Below are positions 36,936 to 49,679 of a DNA stretch of 64,000 nucleotides, in pieces. The stretch comes from Panopea generosa (lineage: Eukaryota; Mollusca; Bivalvia; Adapedonta; Hiatellidae): positions 26,565,184-26,629,183 of the forward strand of contig CM055896.1 in the NCBI GenBank assembly GCA_029582155.1, read 5' to 3'. Position 1 is the first letter of the stretch. The number at the start of each line of letters is the position of its first letter. The notes below the pieces were generated by a model. That model did not search any database. It worked only from the letters and a program-made list of their open reading frames with translations, and was not told where the DNA came from. Both the position numbers and the translations under genes were made by a program.

Positions 36936-39363
36936 TATTTAAGTATTGATTTTGACTATATATTTCTTATCCAATCACATGCCGCGGGTTAAATAAAGAT
37001 TAATTCATCTGGCACAAATTATAATCAAAATGAAAATTACACACCGGCAGGGTTCTTCGTGATCAATGGACCGATAAATCACCAATTAACTATTTATTGA
37101 CACACATGTGGTTCTCATCATGGGAATCTGTTTTGATGATTGCCATGCAACTCTGCCTTCATAATAGTAATTGAATTGTTTTATTAATTGTGAACGACTG
37201 ACCAGATGCACGTACGCACGTATCCAATATAAAAGCTGTGACAAACCAATAAGTCAATATGTATACTATAATAATAGCTCCAATGAAAATAATATTTAAA
37301 AAAACTAAAACAAATAATGAAAGTAAAAAATAATACAAATAAAATACTACATTTTTACAAGGAATTAATTTTTATTAGTTTTAAAATTGTAGGATTGTAT
37401 TATTTTGTAAATTAACAATTCTGATTTGTTTTTTATACGAAATCGCTATGGCAGCTGTGGTAAAATGACAGCCCTGAATATACATCCCTTAATACGTGTA
37501 TGTCACACTTTCTACCATTCATTCAGAACTGGCGTTGGGTTTTCGGTTCGTTCATTTAATGATTTTAACATCATGATATTTACATACTTAAGCGTTCTGA
37601 AACTTCGAATAACCAATATCTTAAATGATTTTTTTATTTGTTGTTAATTGGCTAGCAGTTTTTCTTTTTTATCTTTTCTATCACATAATCACATAATGTT
37701 GGCTCAATTAAGATTCATCCATCTGGCACAAATTACAATCAAAATGAAATCATACATATCTTCCGTGATCAATAGACCGATAAGTCACCGCTTTAGCATA
37801 TAACTTAATTGATACGGCTCTCACTGGCATGTGACATAACGTAATTAACACCACTGGTGTGTTGCTGCGTGTCATATAATTAGCGGTATAGCACAGTGGG
37901 TGTAGTTTCAAACAAGTTTAATATGGTTTGTCATTTTAAATAATATATTAACATAAAGCATACTATCAGTAAAAGAATAATTTGAGAAACCCGCTGAAAA
38001 AAAGTGCATTTCAAGTATATCTATATACATAATGATAACGAAAATAATTATAAAAACTTAAATTATCAGAATATCTTTTTTAAGTTTAGTGAAGCCACAT
38101 TAGGACCCAAATCGAGAAAAACACTACAAGATTATTATTTTTCAAAAATCATTTATTATAATGTCGAATTGCATCGCACGGATTATAATAATTTTTTTAT
38201 CACCCATGCAGTGCATATTATTGATTATAAAGCTTATTTTAGTTTGAACATTAACAAAACCAGTGATATATCCACATGTTGTTAAGTCACTGCTTGCACT
38301 GAGCAGATTTATGGATTATTAAAAGGCCAACGAGGTATCAACAGTATGGAATTATTAATTAAATTTAATTATTAATAACAATATATTTAGTTTATGTTGA
38401 TAATGTATATGTAAATTTTGTGGACAAACTGTATTGCTTTCCTGTAACAAACGGCTTACGGTATATCAAAGAAGATACTGACGCAAACACATGTTGGTCT
38501 GGATAACAGAAGCCGGTATAACGTGGATATTCTTTGATCACCCAGACCACTGATCACATATCAAAACATATACACTTCCGTTAAACATGCCTACTATCGA
38601 TACTTGTTCAACCTTTCGCCCAGCGGGTGACATAATATGTAGACAAACAATCGGATTATGAATTAATTTACCTTGACTAAATCCCATGGATATATTTTAT
38701 TGCTCCATTGGAACAGATTAAATCAAAAAGTCAATATAGAATCATTTTAAAGAGTTGAGATGTTGCGATTGGTTATGGGCCGGAAACCGAACTGAGCAAA
38801 CTGAACGTTGAGAGAACGCTGAACGAAGCGAACGCTAAGAGGATTATTAAATAGAGCACTCAGCTATACAGCGCTCGTGAACGAATACTTGCGTTTGTGA
38901 GTGCATTAAATTAACCACGTTTAATCGAGTGCACGCAAACGGAGCGCGAACGGAGTGCAAACTGAGCGCAAACAGAGTGCAATTATGGGGTATTTGAGCG
39001 GTTTAGAGTCTGTAGCTGTTCCATTCAGTATATGTCAAGTGAAGGGTTAGCTGTTCCGTTCAGTATATGTCAAGTGGCGGGTAAGCTGTTCCGTTCAGTA
39101 TATGTCAAGTGGCAGGTTAGCTGTTCCATTCAGTATATGTCATGTGGCGGGTTAGCTGTTCCGTTCAGTATATGTCAAGTTGCAGGTTAGCTGTTCCATT
39201 CAGTATATGTCAAGTGGAGGGTTAGCTGTTGCGTTCAGTATATGTCGAGTGGCAGGTAAGCTGTTCCTTTCAGTATATGTCAAGTGGCGGGTTAGCTGTT
39301 CCGTTTAGTATATGTCAAGTGGCGGATTATCCAGGCCGTTCAGTATATGTCAAGTGGCGGGTT

Positions 39364-39378
39364 AGCAATTCCATTCAG
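39364..39378. repeat. LINE target-site duplication, left copy
   Basis: AGCAATTCCATTCAG occurs here and again at 46071-46085, directly after the poly-A tail. The first A of the right copy cannot be told from the tail, so the duplication is 14-15 bp. Together they define the insertion at 39379-46070. Confidence 0.93.
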
Positions 39379-39673
39379 GCCTGAGGGGTTCAAGTAGAGA
39401 TGTTTTAGGTTTATTCTCTGCTGACATTTTGGTGGATAAAACATGTTTACTAGTGTTAAATCATAACATATTTTTGATACATGTGTGTCTAAAGTATCAC
39501 TTGACAGAATAGTGAAAATATTATTTGAAAATTTAAATTGATTTTCAAGAGAAAAGAAAAAAAGGAAAAACTAACTGCATAATTCCTTTGTTTGGAATTT
39601 TAAATTTCAAGGACTTTAGTGTTTTGACACAATCCCTAACACATCGGAGGATTAACTACAATCAACTACAATC

Positions 39674-40588
39674 ATGAATAAAAGTGATATAATTAAGCCA
39701 GCCAAACAAATGGGGAAATCAGGATCTTCAAACACAGCCTCAGGCAGTAAGCCACCACCGTCCAAAAGGACAATTACTGAGGTCTCACCAAATTCAAGTA
39801 TTGAAGAAATAACTGTACTCAGTCATCATCTAGAGGGATTATCGGAGGAAGTTAAAAGTTTGAGGGGAGACATCAAAATGGTTTTGAAGAAAGATGAGAT
39901 GGAGTTGTTTATCCAACAGACTGTTAGAAAAATTATTGCAGATCTAAATGAAATCATGGAGGTAACCATTGCCATAAAGGTGGAAGAAAAAACAAAAGCA
40001 ATTCAAGAGAATATTAAAGATCTTGTGACAGAAAATGAAATGCCTAAAAAGGACTTAACACAACTAAAAACACAAATGGCAAATGTCAAATCTACATGTG
40101 AAAAAGCAGATAGCAGGTCTAAAGAAGCATTAGCTAAGGCTAATTACAATGAACAGTATTCCCGTAAGAACAACTTCAAGATCATGAACATTAAGGAAAG
40201 GCCGGGTGAAACTGTAGAGACATTGACCACTCATGTTTGTGACATGCTCCAGAAGAAGAGAATAACTCTTGAAAAATCCAAAATAGTAGCCATTCACCGC
40301 ATACCGGGAAAGATAAATCATGAACGTCCAGTTTTGGTCAAACTGTCCAATAACACTGAAAAGGCCAAAATAATGAAAAACCGCAAATCCTTCAAAGCAG
40401 ATGGGCATCGTCTTGTTGACGATGTCACAAAGCTTAATGCAGCATTGATTCAACGACTATGCGAGCATCACGATATTGACCAGGGATGGTATTTCAACGG
40501 TTCCATCTATGCTAAAACTACACAGAATGACAGGAAGTACACATTTGATCTTTTCGACAAGATTGAGGATATCATCAAAAAGAAATAA
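39674..40588 (+). CDS. LINE ORF1 protein (RNA-binding nucleocapsid-like), intact
   Basis: This 304-residue protein probably binds LINE RNA and forms trimers, as L1-type ORF1 proteins do. Residues 1-40 are basic and Ser/Lys-rich. About 45-155 is heptad-rich and charged (LSHHLEGLSEEVKSLRGDI onward), consistent with a coiled coil. About 158-235 is RRM-like, starting YSRKNNFKIMNIKERPGE and containing AIHRIPGK and RPVLVKLSNN. The C-terminal segment about 238-300 contains VTKLNAALIQRL and WYFNGSIYAKT. The start has a reasonable context (ACAATCATGA) and follows the 5' UTR. The frame is uninterrupted, unlike ORF2. Confidence 0.88.
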   Translation: MNKSDIIKPAKQMGKSGSSNTASGSKPPPSKRTITEVSPNSSIEEITVLSHHLEGLSEEVKSLRGDIKMVLKKDEMELFIQQTVRKIIADLNEIMEVTIAIKVEEKTKAIQENIKDLVTENEMPKKDLTQLKTQMANVKSTCEKADSRSKEALAKANYNEQYSRKNNFKIMNIKERPGETVETLTTHVCDMLQKKRITLEKSKIVAIHRIPGKINHERPVLVKLSNNTEKAKIMKNRKSFKADGHRLVDDVTKLNAALIQRLCEHHDIDQGWYFNGSIYAKTTQNDRKYTFDLFDKIEDIIKKK

Positions 40589-41769
40589 AATGGTTCTCTA
40601 GAACTTTAGTGGGATTTTCTGTATCGTGTTTTTTACTGATTGAAATTGAATTATTGATTAATCGTATTACATCTCCATTAAATGGATTTTAGTGGATTTA
40701 ATTTCAGTGGTTCAACTAGAACGTAAGCGGGACTTTCAGTATCACTTACCAACCACAATTCATTCTTATTGTTTATAATATGTGTTTTCATGCAAATTCA
40801 AATGGATTTAAATGTTTATATATATTTATTTACATGGATTAAGTGGATTTATTATAATTTGGTGGTTCATTTAAAACTTAAGTGGGACTTTCAGTATCAC
40901 TTATGAACCACATTTCATTCTTACTGTTTATAATATGTGTTCTAAATGGATTTAAATGATGCATTTTACTTTTGCGGACTTAAGCATAATTTGGAAAAGG
41001 AATTTAGTTTATATAAGTATATGCCATAAAATATTTTTTAAAAAAGAATAATAAAAAAGATAGCTTTAAATAAACATCATCAAAAAAACAAAAAAACAAC
41101 ATAGATTAGATATACTTGGTACACTTTGCATTAAATATATCCCTTTTTCATACACAAATGGCGGACTAGATCACGCCTGTATAAGTAATTGGATATTTAT
41201 GAAAAACAAAGTATATGTACACACTCTTAATAAAAAATAATTTTCACTAAAAATGTGGTAATACAAAACTAAACATAAATAGTTATGGTGGAATCAAATT
41301 TAATGTTTTGACATGCTAATATAATTGTGTTTTTTTGGTTTCATTTTATTTTTTGTTCCTTTTTTTATTAATTATGTAAAACTTTAACCAACTTTAAAAG
41401 TTACAAAATAAATCAATTGACTGTCTGTCCAGCTAGAAATATGCAGTCTAAGACTGGAAGATATGACTTATTCTAATATAGACAGCATTTGTTCTTTATT
41501 GATTTATCAGCAATATTTTTTGTCTACAGAGAGAGACACAGTTTAATGATTTAAAAAAATATATAAAAAATTTTGTATCAATAATTGTAAATTAAATTGA
41601 AATCATTTTCAATCTTTTAACACCAAAATGATGTGCATTTTTTCACAATTTATTAAGCACAGCATTAATATGTTTATCAATTTTGTAGCTTTTTTGTTTT
41701 TTAGTTTGAGTATTCCTCTATGTCTTGGTCATGCATATTTAACCTACATTTTATATAGATTTTCACACA

Positions 41770-44700
41770 ATGTCGACTGACCTTAAAATTTTAACTGTTA
41801 ATTGTCAGGGTCTCGGTTCAGTTCACAAAAGACTTGATGTTTTTAATTATTTAAAAGCAAAATACTGTCAGATATACTGTTTACAAGATATTCACTCAAC
41901 AACTTATATAGAAAATGTTATTAATTTAGAATGGGGTAATAAATGTCTTTTCTCCTCGGTCAGCTCAAATAGTCGTGGCTGTGCGATTTTATTCAATAAA
42001 AACTTAGACTATACTATACATGCACATACCTCTGACCCTGAGGGTAATTACATAATTGCAGATTTAACTGTAGATAATAATAGATTGACTCTTATAACCT
42101 TATATGGACCCAATAAAGACTCCCCATTTTTCTTTGATAATCTTTTGATAAAAGCAGAAGTATATAATAATGAAACTTTTGTCTTTGCGGAGATTTCAAC
42201 ATTGTACAAGACCCGAAATTAGATTACTGCAATTACTCTGATACAAACAATAAAAAAGCACAACAAAAAGTTTTAGAAATAAAAGAAAAATATAACTTGA
42301 TTGACCCATTTAGAGAATGTTATCGAACATTGAAACGCTATACCTGGAGGCGTAAAACACCTTTAAAACAGGCTAGGCTTGATATTTTTCTAGTGTCAGA
42401 AAAATTACTCTCTTCGGTAAATAAATGTCATATTGACTCTAGTTACAGATCCGACCATTCAATGGTTATTTTAAATATTTCTTTTAACAATTTTAAACCT
42501 GGTAAAGGTCTCTGGAAGCACAATAACAGTCTTTAAATGATATAGACTATTTCAATACAATAAATGATAAAATCGAAGAAATTAAGGCACAATATGCATT
42601 ACCCATATATAACTTTAATAATATTGAACAAATTGCAAATGATAAAATAGAATTTATTATAGACGATCAGCTATTTCTTGAAACGTTACTAATGGAAATC
42701 AGAGGCAAGTCAATATCTTATTCAAGTTTTAAAAAGAGAGAGACTGACAAGTTAGAACAAGATTTGATAAATAAAATAGACAATTTAGAAAAAAAACACT
42801 AAAACCTGACAATATCGACCAATTAGAAAATTACAAAAATGAGCTTATAAATATCTGAAAACATAAGATGCGTGGAGCTATGATAAGATCGAGGGCAACT
42901 ATTATTGAAGAGGATGAAAAACCTTCAAATTATTTTTGCAAATTAGAATCACATAATTATTCCAGTAAAATAATACCAAAACTTGAAAAAAATGATGGAA
43001 GCTATTTTACTAATCAAACAGATATTCTTAAAGAATCTCAATTTTTTTTATCAGCAACGTTATTCAAGTAGAGATGAAACTCTAATAGATATAAACTTAA
43101 ATAACGATTTTTTAAACGTAACAAATGAAATTCCTAAACTTACATCAATAGAGTCAAATTCACTAGATGGTTTAATTACTTTTGAGCAGGCTTCAATTAC
43201 GCTTAAAGCAATGAAAAATGGGAAAAGTCCAGGAAGTTCAGGATATAATTGTGATTTCTACAAGGTTTTCTGGAGTAAATTAGGACATTTCGTTGTACGT
43301 TCAATAAATGCTGGTTTTAATAAAGGAGAATTATCTGTTACTCAAAAAGAGGGGATTATAACTTGCATTCTTAAAGAAAATAAAAGTAGATTCCAGGTGA
43401 AAAATTATAGACCAATTTCACTTGTAAATTGTGTATATAAAATCGCCTCAGGCTGTATAGCAAATCGCATTAAAAACACTTTAAATAAGTTAATACACTC
43501 AGATCAAACTGGGTTCATTGCAGGACGATACTTAGGAGAAAATACGAGATTATTATATGATATAATGCAGAATACGGAAGAAAAAAACATATCTGGGTTA
43601 TTGATACTAATTGATTTTGAAAAAAGCCTTTGATTCCATTTTTTGGTCTTTCATTAATAAAGTTTTAAAATATTTTGGATTTGGAAACTCCATTATATCA
43701 TGGTTGAATTTATTTTACAAAAATGCTACCCTTGCTGTTAATCAAGGAGGCCATCTATCATCATTTTTTCAAATAGGTCGCGGTTGTCGTCAAGGCGACC
43801 CCTTGTCACCTTATATCTTCATCTTATGTTCCGAAATTCTTGCAATAAAAATTAGAAATAATAAAAATATAAAGGGCATAACCATAGGGGAAACAGAATA
43901 TAAACTTTCACAATATGCTGATGATACTTCGGCTATTCTTGGCGGATCAGATAAGTCTTTAAATGAAACCCTTTATGAATTATTAAATTTTTCAGAATAT
44001 TCTGGTCTTAAAGTCAACTTTGACAAAACCCAAGTAGTATGGATAGGTCGTAACAAATATAACTCAGAAACAATCAAAACAAAATGGAAACTAAACTGGG
44101 GCAAAACAGAATTCAAATTATTAGGTATCATTTTTAATGTAGACCTTAATGAAATTATCAATATAAACTATAAAGACAAAATAATAAAAATCAAAAAGCT
44201 AATCAAACTCTGGCAATGCAGATGTATGACACCACTTGGTAAAATAACTGTCATCAAATCTTTATTACTACCAATATTAAATCATCTATTTATTTCACTA
44301 CCTAATCCAAATGATAATATAATTAAAGATTTAAATATGATTTTCTATGAATTTTTATGGAAAGGCCCCGCAAAAATAATAACATGGTTCTAATCAAACA
44401 ATATATAGATGGAGGACTAAATATGGTTAACATAAAAGCATTTATTTCAGCACTAAAAATAACTTGGATAAGAAGACTGATAACAATGGAAGGAAACTGG
44501 AAAAATATAATTGAAGAAAAACTTAATTTGAAAGATCTAATAAATTTTGGTGGCAAATATTTAAGTAAACAAAGAGACAAAATAAAGAATTTGTTCTGGA
44601 AAGATGTCCTTGAAGCATTATATAATTATCAAAAACTAAATAAACCGACAACAACAGATCACATTATCAGGTCACCACTATTTTATAATGAAGATATTTT

Positions 44701-45563
44701 AGTCGGAAGAGAATCCTTCTTTTGTAAAACATGGTACAGTTAGGGCATTATATATTTAAATGACTTAATAAAAGACAATGGCAGTTTTTATACAGAACAA
44801 CAATTTACAGAATAATATAAACACTTATTTTATTCAATATAATGGTATTATAAATGCAATCAAAGTATTCCTTACAAAAAACAATATAAACAGTTTAAAT
44901 AAAAAATGCAGTTACCCTATTGTACCTTTTACTGTATTCAAAATTATTATACACAAAAAGGGTTGTAAGGAATTATATAACATTCTGAATAAAAATAACT
45001 TCCAGCCAACATCTAAACTTAAATGGGAACATCATTATGAAATAGAACAAGAAACGTGGAATAATATTTACAAAGCACCCTTCAAAAACAACTATAGTTC
45101 AATTTTAAGTTGGTTCCAAATTAGAATTAACCATAGAATTTTACCAACAAAAAAATATCTACATAAAATTAAGATAATTAACAGCCCCTTATGCCATGAT
45201 TGCCAACAAGAGGAAACTCTAATACATATGCTTTGGACATGTACAGCAACGCAACAATTTCTTCAAGATATTAAGCAGTGGCTTCAAACGAAAAATATCA
45301 ATATAAAATTTATAGAAGAACTATTTATATTTAATATTGGGAACATCTATTCAAATGCAGACTTGTTAGTAATCATAGAAATTAAATATTATATATTTTC
45401 TACGAAACGACATAATGCTACATTTTCTGTAGCTGCATTTAAAAACAGAATCACAAATACATTCTTATCACTAAAATGCATTGCCCAAAAAAATAATGAT
45501 ATTCATTATTTTGAAACACAATGGAATAAATACAATAACATTTTCCTCCAAAAAATATTGTAA
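41770..45563 (+). pseudogene. LINE ORF2: endonuclease + reverse transcriptase, frameshifted
   Basis: Nicks target DNA and reverse-transcribes the LINE RNA. The reading moves through frames 1-0-2-1-2-0-2-0, with shifts near 42188, 42530, 42800, 43050, 43615, 44375 and 44805. In-frame stops lie near 42856 and 44741. The endonuclease has ILTVNCQGLG, GDFN (42189) and RSDHS. The reverse transcriptase has NYRPISLVNCVYKIASG, DQTGFIAGRYLGENTR, CRQGDPLSPY and the catalytic QYADD (YADD codons 43914-43925). The C-terminal domain has a zinc-knuckle pattern C-x2-C-x7-H-x4-C near 45190-45245. Most shifts fall in A or T runs, so either decay or base-calling indels could explain them. Confidence 0.9.
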
Positions 45564-48500
45564 TACTATTTAAACATACAGAAAACCTAAAATATCATGA
45601 CCTGTCAAAAAAGCAACTTAAAACTGACCGAGAAACTGGCAAGAAAACAAATGTGCACCTACATTGAAAATCAAAAGTGTTTTGACCTACCCTACAAGAG
45701 GTATACTCAGGAGTTTTTTGGTTTTTTTTGCATCTGTTTTTTTTCTCTGTATCTCTTTCAATATATTATCTATGTGTAGATACTTACATTGAGCAGCAAA
45801 CCAATTAAAATAACATAATCAATTGATCATACTAAATCTTAATTCTGAAGAAATAATTTAGATTAAAAATAAACTTTTATACTGAACCATTCACAAGTTC
45901 AAACTAAATTTCATATTATAGTTCAGATTATGGCCAGTTTAATTTTGTCTTTATTTGTTTACATTTGTATATGTTAAAATATGTTCCTCATTATATGAAT
46001 TACTATGTAAACATTGTTTAATAAATGGGCTATCATATGATAGTTGAAGAGAAAAAAAAAAAAAAAAAAAAGCAATTCCATTCAGTATATGTCAGTATAT
46101 GTAAGGTGGCGGGTTAGCAGTTCCGTTCAGTATATGTCAAGTGGTTGGTTAGCTGTTCCGTTCAGTATATGTCAAGTGGCAGGTTAGCTGTTCCGTTTAG
46201 TATATGTCAAGTGGCGGGTTAGCCATTCCGTTCAGTATATGTCAGTATATGTAAGGTGGCGGGTTAGCAGTTCCGTTCAGTATATGTCAAGTGGCGGGTT
46301 AGCTGTTCCGTTCAGTATATGTCAAGAGGCAGGTTAGCTGTTCCGTTTAGTATATGTCAAGTGGCGGGTAAGCTGTTCCGTTCAGTATATATCAGTATAT
46401 GTCAAGTGGCGGGTTAGCCATTCCGTTCAGTATATGTCAGTATATATAAGGTGCGGGTTAGCAGTTCTGTTCAGTATATGTCAAGTGGCGGGATAGCTGT
46501 TCCGTTCAGTATATGTCAAGTGGCGGGTTAGCTGTTCCGTTCAGTATATGTCAAGAGGCAGGTTAGCTGTTCCGTTTAGTATATGTCAAGTGGCGGGTAA
46601 GCTGTTCCGTTCAGTATATGTCAGTATATGTCAAGTGGCGGGTTAGCCATTCCGTTCAGTATATGTCAGTATATATAAGGTGCGTGTTAGCAGTTCTGGT
46701 CAGTATATGTCAAGTGGCGGGTTAGCTGTTCCGTTCAGTATATGTCAAGTGGCGGGTTAGCTGTTCCTTTCAGTATATGTCAAGTGGCGGGTTAGCTGTT
46801 CCGTTCAGTATATGTCAGTTTATGTCAAGTGGCGGGTTAGCCATTCTGATCAGTATATGTCAGTATATGTAAGGTGGCGGGTTAGCTGTTTCATTCAGTA
46901 TATGTCAAGTGGCGGGTTAGCTGTTCCGTGAAGTATATGTCAAGTGGTGGGTTAGTTGTTCTGTTCAGTATATGCCAAGTGGCGGGTTGGCTGTTCTGTT
47001 TAGTATATGTCAGTTTATGTAAGGTGGTGGGTTAACTGTTTCGTTCAGTATATGTTAGTATATGTAAGGTGGCAGGTTAGCTGTTCCGTTCAGTATATGT
47101 CAGTATATGTAAGGTGGTGGGTTAGCTGTTCTGTTCAGTATATGTAAAGTGGCGGGTTAGCTGTTCCAATTAGTATATTTCAGTTTATGTAAGGTGGCGG
47201 GTTAACCGTTCTGTTCAGTATATGTAAGGTGGCGGGTTAGCTGTTCCGTTCAGTATATGTCAAGTGGCTGGTTAGCTGTTCCGTGCAGTATATGTCAAGT
47301 TGCAGGTTAGCTGTTCAGTTTAATATATTTCAGTTTATGTTAGGTAGCGGGTTAACAGTTCTGTTCAGTATATGTCAGTATATGTAAGGTGTATATGTCA
47401 AGTGACAGGTTAGCTGTTCCGTTCAGCATATGTAAGAATATGTCAACTGGCTGGCTAGCTGTTCCGTTCAGTATATGTCAAGTGACAGTTAGCTGTTCCG
47501 TTCAGTATGTCAGAATATGTCAACTGGCTGGCTATCTGTTCCGGTCAGTATTTGTCAAGAGGTGGGTTAGCTGTTCCGTTCAGTATATGTGAAGTGGCGG
47601 GTTAGCTGTTCTGTCCAGTATATGTCAAATGTGGGGGTGGGGTAAGCTGTTCCATTTAGTATATGTCAGTATATGTCAAGTGGCGGGATATCTGTTCTGT
47701 TCAGTATATGTCAAGTGGCGGGTCAGCTGTTCCATTCAGTATATGTCAGTATATGTCAAGTGGCAAGTTAGCTGTTCCATTCAGTATATGTCAGTATATG
47801 TAAGGTGGTGGGTAAGCTATTTCGTCAGTATATGTCAAGTGGCGGGTTAGCTGTTCCAATCAGTATATGTTAAATGGCGGGTTATCTGTTGTGTTCAGTA
47901 TAATTTTATGTCAGTGTATGTCAAGTGTCAGGTTAGCTGTTCCATTCAGTTTATGTCAGTATATGTCAGGTGGTTGGTTAGCTGTTCCGTTTAGTATATG
48001 TCAGTATATGTCAGGTGGCTGGTTAGCTGTTCCATCAGTTTATGTCAGTATATGTCAGGTGGTTGGTTAGCTGTTCCGTTTAGTATATGTCAGTATATGT
48101 CAGGTGGCTGGTTAGCTGTTCCGTTTAGTTTATGTCAGTATATGTCAGGTGGCTGGTTAGCTGTAATGTTCAGTTTATGTCAGTAAATGTCAGGTGGTGG
48201 GTTAGCTATTCCGTTTAGCATATGTCAGTTTATGTCAGGTGGCTGGTTAGCTATTCCGTTCAGTTTATGTCAGTATATGTAAGGTGGTGGGTTAGCTGTT
48301 TTGCTTAGTATATATGTCAGTATATGTCAGGTGGCTGGTTAGCTGTTCCGTTCAGTTTATGTCAGTATATGTCAGGTGGGGGCTAGCTGTTCCGTTCGGT
48401 ATATGTCAGTATATGTCAGGTGGCTGGTAAACTGTTCCGTTTAGTATATGTCAGTATATGTCAGGTGGGGGCTTGCTGTTCTGTTCAGTATATGTCAGTA

Positions 48501-49679
48501 TATGTCAGGTGGTGGATTAGCTGTTCCGTTTAGTATATGTCAGTTTATGTCAGGTGGCGGGTAAGCTATTCCGTTAAGTATATGTCAGTCAATATCAGGT
48601 GGGGGCTAGCTGTTCCGTTCAGTAAATGTCAGTATATGTCAGGTGGTGGGTTAGCTGTTCCGTTTAGTATATGTCAGTAAATGTCAGTTGGGGGCTAGCT
48701 GTTCCGTTCAGTATATGTCAGGTGGTGGGTTAGCTGTTCCGTTTAGTATATGTCAGTATATGTCAGGTGGTGGGTTAGCTGTTCCGTTCAGTATATGTCA
48801 GTTTATGTCAGGTGGGGGCTAGCTGTTCCGTTCAGTATATGTCAGTATATGTCAGGTTGTGGGTTAGCTGTTCCGTTTAGTATATGTCAGTATATGTTAG
48901 GTTGGGGCTCGCTGTTCCGTTAAGTATATGTCAGTATATGTCAGATGATGGGTTAGCTGTTCCGTTCAGTATATGTCAGGTGGCGGGTTAGCCATTCCGT
49001 TCAGTATATGTCAGTATATGTAAGGTGCGGGTTAGCTGTTCCGTTCAGTTTATTTCAGTATATGTCAAGTGGCGGGTTAGCTGTTCCATTCAGTTTATGT
49101 CAAGTGGCGTGTTAGCCTTCCGTTCATTATATGTCAGTATATGTAAGGTGCGGGTTAGCAGTTCTGTTCAATACATGTCAAGTGGCAGGCTAGCTGTTCC
49201 GTTCAATTTATGTCAGTATATGTCAGGTGGCGGGTTAGTTGTTCTGTTAAGTATATGTCAGTATATGTCAGGTGGTGAGTTAGCTGTTCCGTTAAGAATA
49301 TGTTAGTATATGCCAGATGGCTGGTTAGCTGTTCCGTTCAGTTTATGTCAGTATATTTCAGGTGAGGGGTTATATCTTCCGTTTAGGATATGTCAGTATA
49401 TGTTAGGTGGCGGGTTAGCTGTTCCATTCAGTATGTATAGACAATTCTGAACTTTGATAGTGATCTTTCTGGTGCGTCTTGAAATAAACATGTTAATATT
49501 GAAAAAAATATATATATGTTATACTATGTATACATTTTCTTGCATTTTGTACATTTAAATACAAGTAATTCAAAAATAGGTCTACCAACATCTGGTTGAT
49601 TGTAGTATTAAGCTACAGTCTTACAGTGTATATGGTATCCCCAGACATTATTCAGACCACATTCAATAAGTATATTTTT

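Larger units (their letters stand above)
35301..39012. mobile_element. 3.7-kb non-autonomous TIR transposon with 11-bp subterminal iterons
   Basis: The left end CAGACCCTAAATCGCTCAA matches the inverted right end (CAGACTCTAAACCGCTCAA), and similarity continues to TACCCC. TA is duplicated outside each end (35299-35300 and 39013-39014). Removing the element restores the 35-bp repeat reading GGTTAGCTGTTCC. Just inside both ends are tandem 11-mers of the type GGAGCGCGAAC (about 35360-35430 and 38938-38982), in the same orientation, plausible transposase-binding sites. I find no transposase; the interior is AT-rich and includes a tRNA-like insertion and an AAT microsatellite. Confidence 0.8.
39379..46070 (+). 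mobile_element. Full-length L1/Tx1-like LINE (6.7 kb)
   Basis: It starts GCCTGAGGGGTTCAAG directly after the left target duplication and ends in an A19 tail at 46052-46070 followed by the right duplication. Its layout is a 5' UTR of about 295 bp, ORF1 (39674-40588), a 1.18-kb spacer, ORF2 (41770-45563, frameshifted) and a 3' UTR of about 0.5 kb. The coiled-coil/RRM-type ORF1, the endonuclease and the reverse transcriptase motifs fit the L1/Tx1 group. The inter-ORF spacer is unusually long. It is inserted in the 35-bp minisatellite. Confidence 0.92.
35256..49440. repeat. 35-bp (and 46-bp) minisatellite split by two transposon insertions
   Basis: The unit GGTTAGCTGTTCCGTTCAGT + ATATGTCAAGTGGCG (35 bp), or a longer form with an extra TCAGTATATG, is found at 35256-35300, 39013-39378 and 46071-49440. 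The gaps are a TIR element (35301-39012) and a LINE (39379-46070). The excised array would be about 3.8 kb. The short and long forms are interspersed in the right block, with the long CAGGTGG-type form dominating after about 47940. Frames across it have no meaning. Confidence 0.93.

Noticed and set aside
36520..36936. 138-codon minus frame rich in Leu/Ile/Tyr suggesting a membrane protein
   Set aside because: It mostly translates an AAT microsatellite; the remainder has no recognisable content.
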